A stretch of 64,000 bases of DNA from Gnetum montanum (GCA_015680685.1 MNCI01015850.1:283532-347531), one strand, 5' to 3'; shown: positions 1-13,251, counted from the first letter of the stretch. Notes: a model not told the origin generated them from the letters alone. A program made the numbers and translations.

Positions 1-3000
1 GACTAAAATTTTTGAAATCTCTATATCCTTGTCCTTTCACCAAAATTCCTACAAGGGAGATTTGGAGCCTCTTCTTCTTAAGAACACCCTTAAGTAAAAT
101 TAATAGTTTCAGTAATGAAGTTTTTGATTTATTCATTATATCATGTATGATGCTTAAGTAATTATCAATTTTCCTTGTTACTCAATCCTTGGGTATGTAG
201 TACGTATTCCTATATACAATTACACAATCATAATGATTTTGAAGCTCCCTTTGAATTCTATCTCTTTCTAAAGAATCCTTCATGCATTTCTTTATATTGT
301 CCAATGTATAATAAGTTCTACAAATTAAGAAATCATGCATTGCATTGAATGTTACATTTGGACAATATTTATTGAAAATATTTGATAATTAACTTTTGAT
401 AATCGGTGGCAATCCTAGATTAATTAATCCATGGTTAATGTAATTTTTTAGTAAAATTCATTGAATCATAGTCATTGACAACATTTTATTTAGTTTAGAT
501 GTTTCATCTCCCATAACCCATCTCGTTAACACTCTCTCAAGAATTATTATTATTGTAATCTTGCTAGATTTAGGCTTTTTCTTTCCTATGTTCTCATGCT
601 CAAAGAATATATGTCAATTCTTGAAATTACATAACTAATTGTAGAATGTACTACTTAGAATACCATGAAATATATGCTAAGCCTTACAAATATTAATCCC
701 CAAAAATTTCATTATCTCCAATAGAAGACTTCCATTCTTGATAGCATGTATGATCTTCATTCATTACCACTCATTTTGAATATCATTTGTGAAGTCCTTC
801 TAATATTGTCCATTGTAATACGCTACATACAGTTTTGTTGCAACAACAAACACATAGAATGGATATAAAATTGTTAGGATGGTAAGAAAATATAGTTCTT
901 GATGTTTCTTCTTATTCTTTATTATCAATATGATCATCCTTCCTCCTAATCTTGTAAGGTCTCTTCTCTATGAATGCATTGCAGATAGGATGCATTGGTC
1001 TACTATTAATAGAATAAAAAAACTACATTTTTTTCATATATTTATCTAAGTAGGGTTGGGCATACTACTCTATGAAAGGAAAAGATATTGAGAACTCAAA
1101 ATATCATATACATGATCCTCCCTCCATACTATCATTGATAGGATATCTTTGAAGAATAGAGAATAATCATGGAACTCCTCATTAATTGATTCAATATAAA
1201 CACCAATGTCATCATCAACCAATTAAACAATTGGACAATCAATCATGACTTCTAAATGACATATAAACTCCATAATATTTTCTCTTTATGAATCTACCAC
1301 ACTATCATCTATCTAAGTTTTTTATATTGGCTTGGCCCAAAGGAATCCTTTCTTTGTACATTCATACTTTAATACCATCTTTTTTCAAATATTTTATCAT
1401 GTCTCTTCTTTATATCATTTGACAAGTGATCCATATCCAACCTACATATATGTAAATAAACATAAAGATAAAATTGTATTAGTAAATCACCATAAGGATT
1501 AAATATTCCTAGAATAATATATTACATGTACAACCTAAAAACATAATATACTTGATGAATTATAATATTATTCCAATATGAGGAGTTAACAAACTAATTT
1601 ATTCATGACCTGTTATCCTTATTGAGTCATGAATAACTAAGCAGCCTCTTATATTTCATAAGAAATAATATGAATGATGCACTAGTAGTAAATAACTTGG
1701 CCACCCTAACTAAATTATTCATGATCGATCACCATAACTAAATATTACACAATTAGAATACCCTAACGAATCATGCATGATTAGATAACATTCTTTATTT
1801 TTGTACAAGTATACAATAACTTGAATTTTGCACTATCTAACATCCCAAATTAATCACAAATGACTAAGCAACCTTGTATATTTGATAATATATTATATAA
1901 ATCATGTACTATAAGCTAATAATTTGAATTTATCACAATCTAACATCCTAATGAAATCATTCACAATCAAGCAAACTCTATTATTTCAATAGTTATAATA
2001 TAAATTAAGTACTTGTATTCAATAACATGATTCTTTCAATACTGATCATACTGACTTAATAATGCATGACCAATCAGCCTTCATGAATTAAGGTACTATA
2101 ATATGAAATGATTAATAACTTGAATCATTCACAATTCAACACCAAAAATTAATCATGCATGATCGAGAAACCTTCTATATTTTAATTATTATGAAATTTA
2201 ACATGTACGAATGCTTAGTTATTTATGAATTTTTAAAATAACTATATAATGATAGTTTTATAGAACTATTTAATAGAGTAGTAATTTTTTTAATGAATTG
2301 AATATCATTTTTAGTAAACTATACTATGAACATTATCTATATAGATATGTGATATATCTTTTATAAAGGAATGTAATTTTTTTGAAATAGAGAATGTATA
2401 TTTAAAATAATTTAACATGACATAATGTAATACACAAAGATATATCTATTCATAGAGGCATGTAATGAACTAAGATTTTTTTTTATTTTTTATTTATCTA
2501 TTAAGATGAGGTGCATTGATACCTTAGTTCATATCAATTTATAATGAAAGTTGTAGGATGAAAGAGAAAGTAGAAATCAAGACCATAGTTTGTATTCGAA
2601 TGCTTTTGGTCAGGAAATGTCTTCAAAAAATATATACCTAGAAGAATTGTTATGCAACTATAAAAAGATAACAAATATGAAGAATATATTCAAATGTTTT
2701 GGACCTAGGAATTGTAAAAATAGAAGTAAATGAATGTAAATATTAAAAATTTATTTGAAAATAATTATTCAATGGTAATATTACCTTGAACTTTCTTTTG
2801 AATAACTATGACCTATGATGCTTTGGTAAAGCCTAAATATTGGCATGTAAGGGAATGATATGCTACTATCAGTTGTTTGCATCTTGACCAACTTTATTGT
2901 GTTTATTCCTTAATTTTTAGTGGCAATGTAGTAGCATATTTTTTTTTTTACTTTTTTTAGGGCTATCTTTTTTGCAAGATATCTTTTTGAACACAATCTC

Positions 3001-3096
3001 AAATATTGAAAAATAAGGTCACACATCTTTATATATGTGGGTTTCATTTGATATGTTAAATTATGAATATGTGATCCTCCCTTTTGTTATATCACA
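1..3096. other. AT-rich spacer without recognisable genes
   Basis: No reading frame of useful length or recognisable domain is present on either strand. The sequence is strongly AT-rich and looks like long-decayed repeat DNA. Between about 1620 and 2200 a degenerate motif resembling 'gcaaccttnatattt' recurs near 1640, 1784, 1867, 1970, 2073 and 2165. This suggests a worn tandem repeat of roughly 100 bp, with spacings from 83 to 144. Nothing else in this stretch could be assigned. Confidence 0.5.
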
Positions 3097-4240
3097 AAAG
3101 ATGTATTACCTTTGAAGAGTCAACTATGTTTGGGATGCACCTATCATTGATTTAATAATGTTTTGATTCTCATGAACAGTTCTAACCCTAGTCCTTGAAC
3201 TAGGATTAGTTCTCATGATATCATCTCATCAAAGATGTACTCTCTTTAATGAGTCAACTGTGTGTGGAGTACATGTGTCATTGATTTAGTGATGTTGTGA
3301 TTCTTAAGAATAGTTATAACAATGGTCCTTGAACTAGGGTTAGTCCTCATAATGTCATCTCACCAAAGATGTGCTTCCTTAGATGAGTAAACTAGGAGTG
3401 GAATGCTTATATCATGGATTTAGCAATGTCATGATTCTCATGCATAGTTGTAACATCAATTCTTGAACTAGAGATGGTTCTCATGATGTCATCTCATAAA
3501 AGATATGATCCCTTAGATGAAACAACTATGTATGGAATTTTTGTATCATGGATTCAACAATGGTAACATTCTCATGGGTAGTTGTAACACTGGTCATTGA
3601 ACTAGGATTAGTCCTCAGGATGTCATCTCATCAAAGATGTGTTTCCTTAGACGATTTAACTATGTGTGGGATGCTTGTATCATGCATATAAGAATATTAT
3701 GATTCTTATGGATAGTTGTAATGCTAGTTCCTAAACTAGGGTTAGTTCTCTTTATGTCAACTCACCAAAGATTTGCTCCTTTAGATAAGTTAACTATGTA
3801 TGTTGTGCTTGTGTCATAGATTCAAAAATATTATGATTATCATGGTTAGTTATAAAATTGTTCCCTAAAGTACGATTAGTTCTCATAATGTTATCACACT
3901 GAAGATGTACTTTCTTAGATGAGTTGAATTTGTGTGGATTGTTGGTATCATCAAATCACAATGTTGTGATTCTCATGGATATTTGTAACACTGATTACTA
4001 AACTAGGGTTAGTCCTTAAGTTTTCATCTTATTGAAGATGTGCTTCTTTAGATGAGCTAACTATATGTGGGATGCTTGTGTCATGGATTTAGAAATGTTG
4101 TGATTCTTATGGGTAGTTGTAATGTTGGTTTCTAAACTAGGATCAGCCCTCATGATGTCATCTCACCAAAGATGTGGTCACTTAGACAAGTCAACTATGT
4201 GTAAGATGCTTGTGTCATTGATTTAATAATGATTTTTCTC
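3097..4240. repeat. 134-bp tandem repeat array, about 8.5 copies
   Basis: The anchor '(a/g)aagatgt' recurs at 3097, 3231, 3365, 3499, 3633, 3767, 3901, 4034 and 4168. Every spacing is 134 except one of 133. Each unit also carries a 'gtcaactatgtgtggatgc'-like stretch, a 'tcatggatttagcaatgt'-like stretch and 'cttgaactagggttagt'. Copies differ at many positions but almost never in length. The last unit is partial and dissolves near 4240. No open frame runs through it. It is a local satellite or minisatellite, possibly part of an unrecognised element. Confidence 0.9.
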
Positions 4241-4299
4241 TATTCCATATGTTTACCATTTTACTTTTCTAAGTGTTTCATGTTTTTGTTTATTTTGTT

Positions 4300-4456
4300 A
4301 CTATTTTGAGTATAATGTATGTGATCAAAACTATGCTTGTTATAGTGTTCATAATGCATCATAATCTCTATTTTATAGTAGTTATCAAAGTATTTCTAGT
4401 TTTCTTAAACATGATCATCTTAATGTCACAAAAATTAATGTGATATCAGAGTGAGG
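4300..4456 (+). mobile_element. LTR-end remnant with initiator tRNA-Met type PBS
   Basis: The bases at 4441-4456 read 'tgatatcagagtgagg', close to the plant retrotransposon primer-binding site complementary to initiator tRNA-Met (TGGTATCAGAGC). The roughly 120 bases before it resemble 27677-27800: both contain 'agtataatgta', a 'tattttatagtagttatcaaag'-like run and 'aatgtcacaaa'. The simplest reading is the 3' end of a 5' LTR followed by its PBS. No partner LTR or coding domain was identified downstream. Confidence 0.4.
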
Positions 4457-7400
4457 TATTGATGAATAAATTTACCAACATGTGAAACATTTGCAGTGAT
4501 TTGGTTGTTAGGTCCATTTAATGTAATTCAAACATTTAAAAAAATTATGAAAAATGTAAAGAACTCAATGTAGTAAAGGATTCTTGTACTTTTGAGCTTG
4601 TTGCATCTGAAATTTTCTCTCTATCTTTAATTTCTGACCAATAAGCACTTTAAATTCATTTTTTAATTAGAGTTATAAATTTTTCTTATGAATTACAAGA
4701 ATAAATCATTTTATGATGTTCAATTTATAGTTGATTGAATAAAATTTAGTATGCCTTTAAAATTAGTCTGTATATGAATGGAAATAATTTGCAATAACTA
4801 GAATTAGTATTACATGTTGAATTTTTATTGTTTGAAATCATTTTCAAGAAATCCCTAGCTTCTTATAGGTTTCATATATGCTATTTGTTAAAATGAGCAT
4901 GTACAACAACAAGGGTACTTTAAGAGGAAGTGCAATAACCAAAATCCTTCTCTAATCTCTTCAAACAATATATAAATCAAGTGACCATCACTGTTATCAT
5001 TACCAACACTTTGAATAATGAACCATCATGGAAATCCTTATCATGAAATCTCTAGCTTGGTACAAAAAACTAATACTAATAAGATCAAGTTACGTTCTAT
5101 AATAGTTGCTCATTATGAAGCTGTGCTAACAAAATGAGAGATTCTGATCTATTATTATCCAATGAAGAATATGGCAAATACATGATTCCTAGGATTAGTA
5201 TTCAATATCATTATTATGATTTTGGCTATAGAACTAGTTAACTTAGGTCATGATGCTAAACTAGAGAGGTCTGACCTTGTACCATTTGTGAAGTTTGCAA
5301 TGTCAAAGAGTAATATTGTGGTGGATAATTTTATAAGGATATATAATAATAGCTGGTTCATTTATCAAGCAAGATAAACCTAGAATCTTTCAAGGATTCA
5401 TAAGATGTTCTTACGATTCTATTTTTTGATAGTAAAAACAAATTTTATACTAAAAGAGATCATGTTCCCTAAACATCAATTGTTGGAATGTTTTATTAAG
5501 GAATAAGAATGGAAAAAGGTTTGCACCATGATCACCATGAGAATTCTAATTTCATAGCTGAAAATGCCATATTCTAGCCCCGCCAACATTATTACTTACT
5601 AAGTAGTAATGAAAGATAGGAAAAATGTTATTTCTTGATCTTTGTTATATCTACTATATGTCATAGTAAAGGAGGGAAGTCATGTGTCTTGGTTGTTAAC
5701 TTTAAAGATAGAAATGAAGGGACATGTACTCTAATATTATACTATTTCTATGCCTCATTTCTCCCATGGCTATTGCCTACCAATATTTATTAAAATATTT
5801 AATAATTTAAACATTACAAAAGTCACTATGGTATTGAAGAATAAAAATAAAGAATTGGTTTTATGGTTATTCATAGAAGTCTTCACAAAGCTAAAGAAAA
5901 CTACCATGGAGGTTTCTATAATAACACAACCCACTAATGTCTAGGCTATAGGGTGGAATAAACTTGGATGTAACTACTTGTCTCCATCCAATGTGCATGC
6001 AATAATGCAACACTGTAGTTTTGAAAATAAGGTTGTTCTTCAAGAAGCAAGCATTAATTTTTTCATTAGTAAAGAAGATTCATATGGAAGAAATACTTTA
6101 CAATAAAGCTACATGAAAAAAATTTAGGGATTTAAATGCTAAAAAATTTTCATTAGTAATTAGAGGCATGATGAATAAAGATCTCATAAAGATTTTAAAC
6201 ATTAATGTCATTGTTCTGAATAATGATTTGTTCTATGACTTAATGATCAGGAACTAGAGCATGGTAGAGCATTATTTTAGAGCTAAAGCCTATGGTGACA
6301 TGTTAAGAAATAATAAAACAATATTTGATGGTACTTTGGTATAAAATAAAGCATTAAATAAAGACTTGATAATTACTTATTAAGAAAAGAAAAAGTATGT
6401 CAAAGATTTTACAAAGTTCAAAGAAGAGGATGGAGCTCCACTAAAATTTTCTAAGAAAAAATCATGAGAATTAGTACTATTAAAGAAAATAAGAAATACA
6501 ATGATTTTTGATGTAGAGAAAAAGTTAGCAAATAAATTAAAGAAACTAATGGTGAGAAAAATAGAGATAAAGAAAGAAAAATTGACAATGATGGATAGAG
6601 TCTCTAAATTTTAAAAAGATCTAGATTAAAATTCAAATTAAATAAAATATTTCATCAATCAGAAGAATGAAATGTAATAGACCTTTAGTGTAGAACAAAG
6701 AAATTGGATATCATAGTGAGAAACGTACAAGAATAGGTAGTGAATGATGATTTTCTAGATCATTATAAAGAATTATTAATATTTGTCTTTAGTAAGGGAT
6801 GTAAACTACCACTTGTTAGCACCATGATACCACCATTAATTTTAATAGCATATAAGAAAGTAAAAGTTAAGATTCAAAAGAAATCTACTAGTCTAGAGGT
6901 AAAGAAATGCAACAAGTCCACTCTGATTTGATTAATCCTTTAAACACACCAAGATCATATGTAAGAAAATTAACTTGCTAGAAAACAAGAAAACTAGCTA
7001 TCTTCTATTAAGTTTAAAATAAGATCACAAAATACAATGGAACCACAATCCCATAAAATGCATACCAAAAACAATCTACACACACTTAATGATATTATAG
7101 AGCAAAAGGCTTTACAATCACACAAGGTTGTTCTTAATGTAAGGGTCAATCTCAAGGATATCTTATCTTCTTTATAAGGCTAGCATACAACAAAAATTAT
7201 CTAATATACAAAGCCTTAATGGTTAATATCACATGCATGATTGACCATCAAACTCTTTTTATTTAATCAGGAAACATAGACCAATATTTAACTCCTAACA
7301 AAGCTAACACATTAAGAAAGAATTTTTCACACTCAACTTGATATTGTTAACTATTTTCTATCTTGGAACTACCACATTAGATCTTTTCACAACCAAACAA

Positions 7401-7801
7401 GATGTCCATAAGTCAAATAAGACATCTTCCTTGGAAATGCACCTTTTAGGCAAAACATCTACAATCAAGGATAGAAGTCTACACTTGATACAAGATATCT
7501 TCTTTGGCACTAAGACATCTCATTTTAGACTAAGAAGTTGCATGTCAAAAGTTTAGCTATCAGTAAATACATCTCTCAAATGCCATAAATGTCTCCTAGT
7601 TATTTAAAAGCTTCATTCTTCAATTGGTATGAATGAAAAGGGATTTATAAGAGGTTTTCCTATATCAAAGAATTAGCTAAAAATGTTTCACCACAATCCT
7701 TTGAACCTTTTTTTATTCTTGAAGAGTCCATGGTAAAAGAATCTACTTTAGAATCAAAGGCTAAATCATCATCAAACATATTTAGAAGAGGCTTGGTGGG
7801 G

Positions 7802-7803
<2 letters not shown>

Positions 7804-7861
<58 letters not shown>
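7804..7861. repeat. (GA)n microsatellite
   Basis: This is an almost pure GA dinucleotide run of nearly 60 bases, preceded by a short G run. On the minus strand it creates a Leu-Ser dipeptide frame that has no coding meaning. Confidence 0.95.
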
Positions 7862-7863
<2 letters not shown>

Positions 7864-8282
7864 TGGCATTGGAACCTTGAAATAATTATAATTTTATTTG
7901 AAAGGTCAACTACTAGCCTAGTTCAAGAGAGTCCTCCTTGGTCATAATAAAATAATATTATCAACATAATAGTAAGAAAGAGCTCTCTTGGTTACTTTTT
8001 TTCTCTCATCCAAGTAGCTAAGGAGGAGCTTTATATCAAAGAGGCTAACTAGACAAATCTGGGTGAAGAAAACTTTTTTATGAGAGTTATGATTGAATAA
8101 TATACATTATATGTGAAAATTAACCTTCAATTATTAAAATTTAGATTTTATTAATTTAAATAATACAAAAGATTCTCTTGGTCAATTAATAAACATATAT
8201 AACTAAACATTTCCTACCATAATCAAACTAAACTAGTATGGATACACCTAGGATATATAGTCTAATTCGAACTTTATAACTA

Positions 8283-8350
8283 AACATTATCTACCATAAT
8301 CAAACCTATGACTTGGAGCTTTCAAATCAAAAGTCTTACCACTACACCTG
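8283..8350 (-). mobile_element. tRNA-like SINE head (candidate)
   Basis: On the minus strand an A-box-like 'tgtagtggtaagac' (8333-8346) is followed about 30 bases later by a B-box-like 'ggtttgatta' (8296-8307). The spacing suits an RNA polymerase III promoter of a tRNA-derived SINE. Three similar pieces occur at 28151-28203, 31937-31991 and 32101-32155. No tail or target duplication was delimited, so this is a tentative call. Confidence 0.4.
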
Positions 8351-8694
8351 ATCTAATATATTTAATAATTTAATGAATGAAATATAAAGTCATTTGTTGA
8401 TTGATGATTCATGTTACTAGAATTTCTTGTGTGTACTTATTTAATTATACCTCTTGTGTTAGATGATAATGTTAGTTATTTTTAAATTACCATAATGAGT
8501 ATGTATTTTCTTTTCTTTGGTTCAATATTTGGTTATGTGATGATATAATTTGAAGGAGGTAATTACCCCTAATATCTCTAGTTATTTTCTTTTACATTTC
8601 AAGAGTAATTTCAATGATAAAAATAAAATACAATATTAGTTTTAAAAAGAAAAATTTTCTCAACATCATACCATATTGTAATAATCGCTTTACT

Positions 8695-9275
8695 TGTAAC
8701 ATCCCGATTTCCAAATGGTATCATAATAATACCATAATGTAGATGATGCCTCTTCATAATAAGTATTATGATTATTTTAAAAAGACTCAAAAAAGAGAAG
8801 TTGTAATCGAGACTCAAAAGGGCATGTTGTAATAATAGACATGTCTCTTGAGGTGAAATTTGGGACTTTGACCTAAAGTATTTATACTTGGGCTTAGAGG
8901 TCATATTAGTATGGAGTTGTGGAGCTGGTTAAGGTAAGTAACAAGTGTCGAGTGATGTGAGACAAGAATACAATTGGCCATCCCTTCTAGCTAGTTATAG
9001 ACCTAATCATGATGGTAGTGTTGGATTGCCTCTAAGGGATAAATGCCAAAGGAAGAAAACCCTAAGGAACACTCTTTGAGCATGATTGAAATACACTATT
9101 ATCCATTAATAAAGCATTTGTCTCTTTTTCCTTTTGCATTTTTCCTATTATTTTCTTGATGCTTAATGTTACATGTTAGACATATTTGACATTTGCTACA
9201 TTATCATCTTATGCCTAATGTCCAATATAATGTATATTTGATGTTTTCCATGATATCATAGGATGGGATGTTACA
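8695..9275 (+). repeat. 5' LTR of element D
   Basis: The LTR starts 'tgtaacatcccgatttcc' and ends 'ggatgttaca'. It aligns over its whole length with 13425-13998. Shared blocks include 'agaagttgtaatc', 'gggcatgttgtaat' and 'acatgtctcttgaggtga'. A conserved 'tatttatac' about 180 bases in could mark a core promoter, but this is uncertain. Confidence 0.88.
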
Positions 9276-9277
9276 TT

Positions 9278-9290
9278 TGGTATTAAAGCA
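9278..9290 (+). promoter_or_regulatory. Primer-binding site of element D (initiator tRNA-Met type)
   Basis: The bases 'tggtattaaagca' lie two nucleotides after the LTR end. They match the canonical TGGTATCAGAGC site at 9 of the first 12 positions. The position and the leading TGG support minus-strand priming by initiator tRNA-Met. Confidence 0.75.
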
Positions 9291-10600
9291 AACCACAACC
9301 CAAGAACTATTCAAAATCATGGGCTAGCTACAATTAGATGATGAGCCATGGAGCCATGACCCAAGGAGAGTTATGGACCACCACCAGATGCACCAGATGT
9401 CTAAGATGATCCTTGATATTAGCAATTAGAAGAAGTGATTAAATCAAGATTAATTAAGTGCAAGAGACATTGGTAAGACAAGGATACACAAGTCTAGGTC
9501 ACTCACCCTAGTCACACTACTCACCACAACTCATTGCTCCTTTTCCCTACCTACCAATGTTGTCTACTCCACATTACTACCATTGTCATCCCCTTATTAT
9601 CTACTACCACCCTTGCACCTATCACCACTACTATTTGCTCCATGTTTTTGTCATCCATTCCACCTTCCACTACATAATTTTAAGAAAGAATTTCTAGGGT
9701 CACATGGACGCTAGCTATGTAGCCCTATAAAGGGCCATGTAGCCTTGCAAGGGGACCACACTATCCTATTAAGGTTTTGTAGCACCTTGTAGGGCCACAT
9801 ATCTAGTAGTGGGTCACACTGGCTCATTTAAGGATCATGTAGACTCATAAAAGTATTATCCTAGCCACATGCTCCATGCTCCCATTGCTATCTCATTTTA
9901 TGTCATCACATCTACCCATCCATGTAGTTGTCATCACTTGGCTATTATGCCGTATGCATGCACCACCTACTACTATGTTGCCATGAGGTAACCTACCACT
10001 AAAAGATGGGTTGCCATGCTGCACAAAAATCATTGTCTACTAATCCACCATTGTGCACCTATCACTCCATCATAACACACTCTCTACCTGCTACAAAAGG
10101 GCCACCATAGAAGTAAGGGCCCTACCACAAGGAAAAAACTCTTGGATGTGTTCTACTCCACCATGCCTCACTGTTACCATTGTCCACTACTACTAGTCTC
10201 CCCACACCATGCTGCTCCACCATGCCCCTAGCAATCCATGCTTAGGTCCACCACTCTTCACTACTCTTTAGTCCTTACCTACATCCATCATTGGTGCTTT
10301 CCTTCATGACCTTGCACATGTTGTCACTAGCTGTTGCCATTGATGCACGTCCTCTATCTACTGTGCTACTATTGTCATTCCTTCTATACCATCATTGCTA
10401 ATGAAATCCTCCTTGCATTTTTTACTATTTTTTTGGCATGTTTCTCACCATGCTTCAACACTATCATGTGTGTTGTTTATGCCTACATCATTAATACTAC
10501 CTCCTTTACCGATGTTGCTACTACCTCCATTGCCACTACCTTCACCCAAAAATTTTCCAAAAATTTTGGCAGTACATGGTGTCTAATGGGCATCATGGAC
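9291..10600. other. Non-coding leader of element D
   Basis: This stretch is rich in C and CA (ccaccac, ctacta), with many short repeated words such as 'ccatgtagccct' and 'gggccacat' around 9700-9850. Frames on both strands are short and have no recognisable domain. It resembles the untranslated leader of a non-autonomous LTR element. Confidence 0.45.
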
Positions 10601-10601
10601 A

Positions 10602-10905
10602 TCGATAAAAGCTACCATCCTTGGCACACCAAAGACATCACTAATGTTGGGAAAAGTTGCCTCCCTTGATAAGGTATGAATATCATCGATGTTGGGAAAA
10701 GCTACCTCCCTTGGTAGGTCACAGACACCATCAACACTGGGAAAAGCTGCCTTCCTTGGCACACCATAGATATTGTTGGTTCCATAAAAAGCTACCTTTC
10801 CCAGCATGCTATAGACACTTTCAATGCTAAGAAAAGCTACCTCCCTTAGCACCTTGTGGTCACCATCAACCCTGAGAAAAGGTGCCTCCCTCAATAGGCT
10901 TTGCA
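10602..10905. repeat. 45-bp minisatellite inside element D
   Basis: The word 'gggaaaagctacctccctt' and its variants recur with anchors at 10647, 10692, 10737, 10782, 10827 and 10872, exactly 45 bases apart. Weaker partial units lie on either side. Because 45 is divisible by three, the minus strand stays open for 112 codons with a 15-residue repeat containing 'REVAFP'. That frame is probably only a by-product of the repeat. There is no start context, and no homologous protein was recognised. Confidence 0.88.
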
Positions 10906-11859
10906 ACAAAAAATTTACCATTAATTGACAAAAATTTTTCTAGCATTTGATGAAAATTTTCAAAACCATCAAATAACAAAAAATTTGAAATTAATGTTTA
11001 GGTAGAAAAATTTAAAATACTATAAGGCAAAAAAATTTAAAAATTAATTCAAATTGATGTTTTTGTAGCAACAAAGTTAAGAACTCATTAATTAAGTGCT
11101 CTCATTCTAGAGTAGTATTGAGATGGATGACCTCTTGGGAAGTCTCGTTTTTTGTGCCAAAGGTTCTAGATCTTAGAAGCTATAAATTTTGGCTCTAAAA
11201 GCCTTTTTTTAGCTAAATGAAAAGTTGTTTCCTATAGATTTCAACCTTTTAGACACAATGGTGAAGTCAAATCTACCCCATGAAGCTCCAAAAATTAGTT
11301 TTCACTTCTTGCCCAACATGATGCCTCAAGATCCTTAGATGCTCAACTTTAGCATAACATGGACATATGATGTCCATTTCTAACATATAAATAGTCATTT
11401 CCAATATTTTTCACCCTTCTAAACTCAATGGTGAGGTCAAATTTATCATTTGGATACTCAATAATTTGATGATATCTTTAAGTATGTCTTTAGAAATCAT
11501 AACTTAGATAATTAATCATGCCTAATAATTTAATTATTATGACTAAGAAATTTAATCTTTTGAACCTTAAGATTAAATGCTTAACCTTTACAGATAATGT
11601 TAAATCATTAACCCCTAGTGTATCATTAGTTACATTGTAGAATTTAGTGTTCTAAAAGAAGAGAGAGGGGAGGGGGTGTAGAAAGAAAGGTCACTAAAGA
11701 GTCTAGGTAATGTAGCTAGTTGTTACCAACAAGATTAATTGGAGAATCAATTTTTCCTATAACCAAATCATACTATAGAACATGGAGAGTCATAATCTTT
11801 TTCCAAAAAGGGGTATGATAACCATAAAGAATAATGATCTAGGAGAGAATCCAAGAATG

Positions 11860-12965
11860 AAAATGAAAATTACAACATACAGGATGCTTGCAAGATTACT
11901 AGCTAGTGTGAAACAACATCCACTATGTCCACCATGAACATTGGACTGGTATGAGTATCGATATCCATGCATCTTAGCAAAGTTACAAAATTTGGATGCT
12001 AATGTCTTGTGCCTACAAGAAGTCTTGCCATGAGAATTTCTATCCCAATTACAACTAGACTTAGAAATTATGGGATACAAAGGTATATACAAAGAAAAAG
12101 ATTGTTGTAGAAGTTCTGCTTTCAAACCATACAAATTAGCCTATTGCAAAAATCACAACATGGATGGTTGCGTGATCTTTTGTAAAGAAGCTAAGTTTGA
12201 ATTAGTACAAGATTTAAATGGAGTTTAGAAGATATGATTTTTGAAATCCTAGAACTTTAAATCATGGAAAAGAAAGAATGATAAAGGTTCTAGAGAAGCC
12301 ACATAGCTTTTTCGGTGATGCTAAAAATTGAATTATTAAAAGGTATATACATGCATAGTTAACACACATTTAATTTCCAAATCAACATGTCCAGATGTTA
12401 TACTATGCCAAGGAGCATACTTAATTAAGCAAATAGAGGAAAGTTTGAAGAATAAGTTTTCCATAAGATATACCAATCTGGTGTCAATTGTTCTTTGTAA
12501 AGACTCTAATGCAAAATTTGGAAGTAGTGTTTATCAATTATTAAAATATGGATGTGTAAAAGAATTTTGGGAAGATGAACCTGATTTGAAGAAAATGTTT
12601 CCATTAATTCAACATGCAATTCCATTGGCTAGTGCATATTCTACTTACTTCAAATCTTCAATAGATAAATCAAATCCCAAAATTTATGAACAAATGATGT
12701 TGATGAATGGTACTCATCAAGAATCATAATTTAGTAATTACTTTATCATGATTAATGAAGATTTGTCAACAACATTCTTCATTGAGTCTCTAGATTATAT
12801 TTGGTATGATGTCTGATTTTTCCAAGTTACCAAGTTACTAGAGTTAATTTCTAAAGAAGAAATTGAAAAAAATCAAGATCAAGCCTTTCCATCCTGAACA
12901 AGACCATTCGATCATATATCGCTTATTGTAGAACAATAATTACTTCCATTAATCTCTAAGGTTGA
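11860..12965 (+). pseudogene. Degraded CCR4/PDE12-like EEP nuclease captured in element D
   Basis: Translated in pieces, this segment follows the exonuclease-endonuclease-phosphatase fold of CCR4-type deadenylases and 2'-phosphodiesterases in the right order. 'YRMLARLLAS' and 'LCPP-TLDW' come first (11878-11950), then 'NVLCLQEV' with the metal-binding Glu (about 12000). 'GYKGIYKEK' and 'DGCVIFCKEAKFEL' follow, then 'VNTHL' (about 12360) and 'VLCKDSNA-FGSSVYQLL', which occupies the GDFN position with Asp and Asn kept. 'ESLDYIWY' (about 12790) and 'PFDHISLI' (about 12905) close the domain. At least five stop codons and some frame changes break it. About 1.1 kb covers the whole domain with no obvious intron, which suggests capture from a spliced transcript. 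The source gene is not identified. It could equally be a processed pseudogene that landed in the element. Confidence 0.75.
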
Positions 12966-13251
12966 TCAAGATTAGGAAGTATCTTAACCTTAATTTTCTT
13001 TTATAATCTTATAATTTCTTTATTTTTTAATTTATATTTTAATTAGATAAGTAAAATTTCTATGGTAATGTAAGTTAAGAATAAGGATTTTCCCTACCTT
13101 CACTTAGATAACTAAATAGGAGTTGCACTTTGTGTAACCCTAATTAGAACTAGTGATTGGTGTTTGGTAGATCCCTAATTCAACTCTTTTTATTGTCTTA
13201 GAAAATGAGCTAAGTATTGATAAAAAAATATTTAATACTTATATACATTCT

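Larger units (their letters stand above)
4457..8689. other. Decayed spacer, no supported gene
   Basis: Only short chance frames are present, for example near 5750-5944 and 6740-6931, and neither shows a family signature. The segment could be the body of the LTR element whose PBS lies at 4441, but no gag, RT or integrase motif was seen. From about 7370 to 7520 the word 'aagacatctt' or a variant recurs, and related 'agacatccc' words recur on the same strand at 29860-30070. This hints at a shared old repeat. Confidence 0.5.

Noticed and set aside
5750-5944. A 64-codon frame starting MPHFSHGYCLP
   Set aside because: Length is at chance level for this composition, and no homologous family or neighbouring domain supports it.
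7660-7869. A minus-strand frame with a long Leu-Ser run
   Set aside because: It is only the translation of the GA microsatellite.
10334-10669. A 111-codon plus-strand frame in element D
   Set aside because: It is low-complexity Thr/Ile/Ala translation of C-rich leader overlapping the minisatellite, with no family signature.
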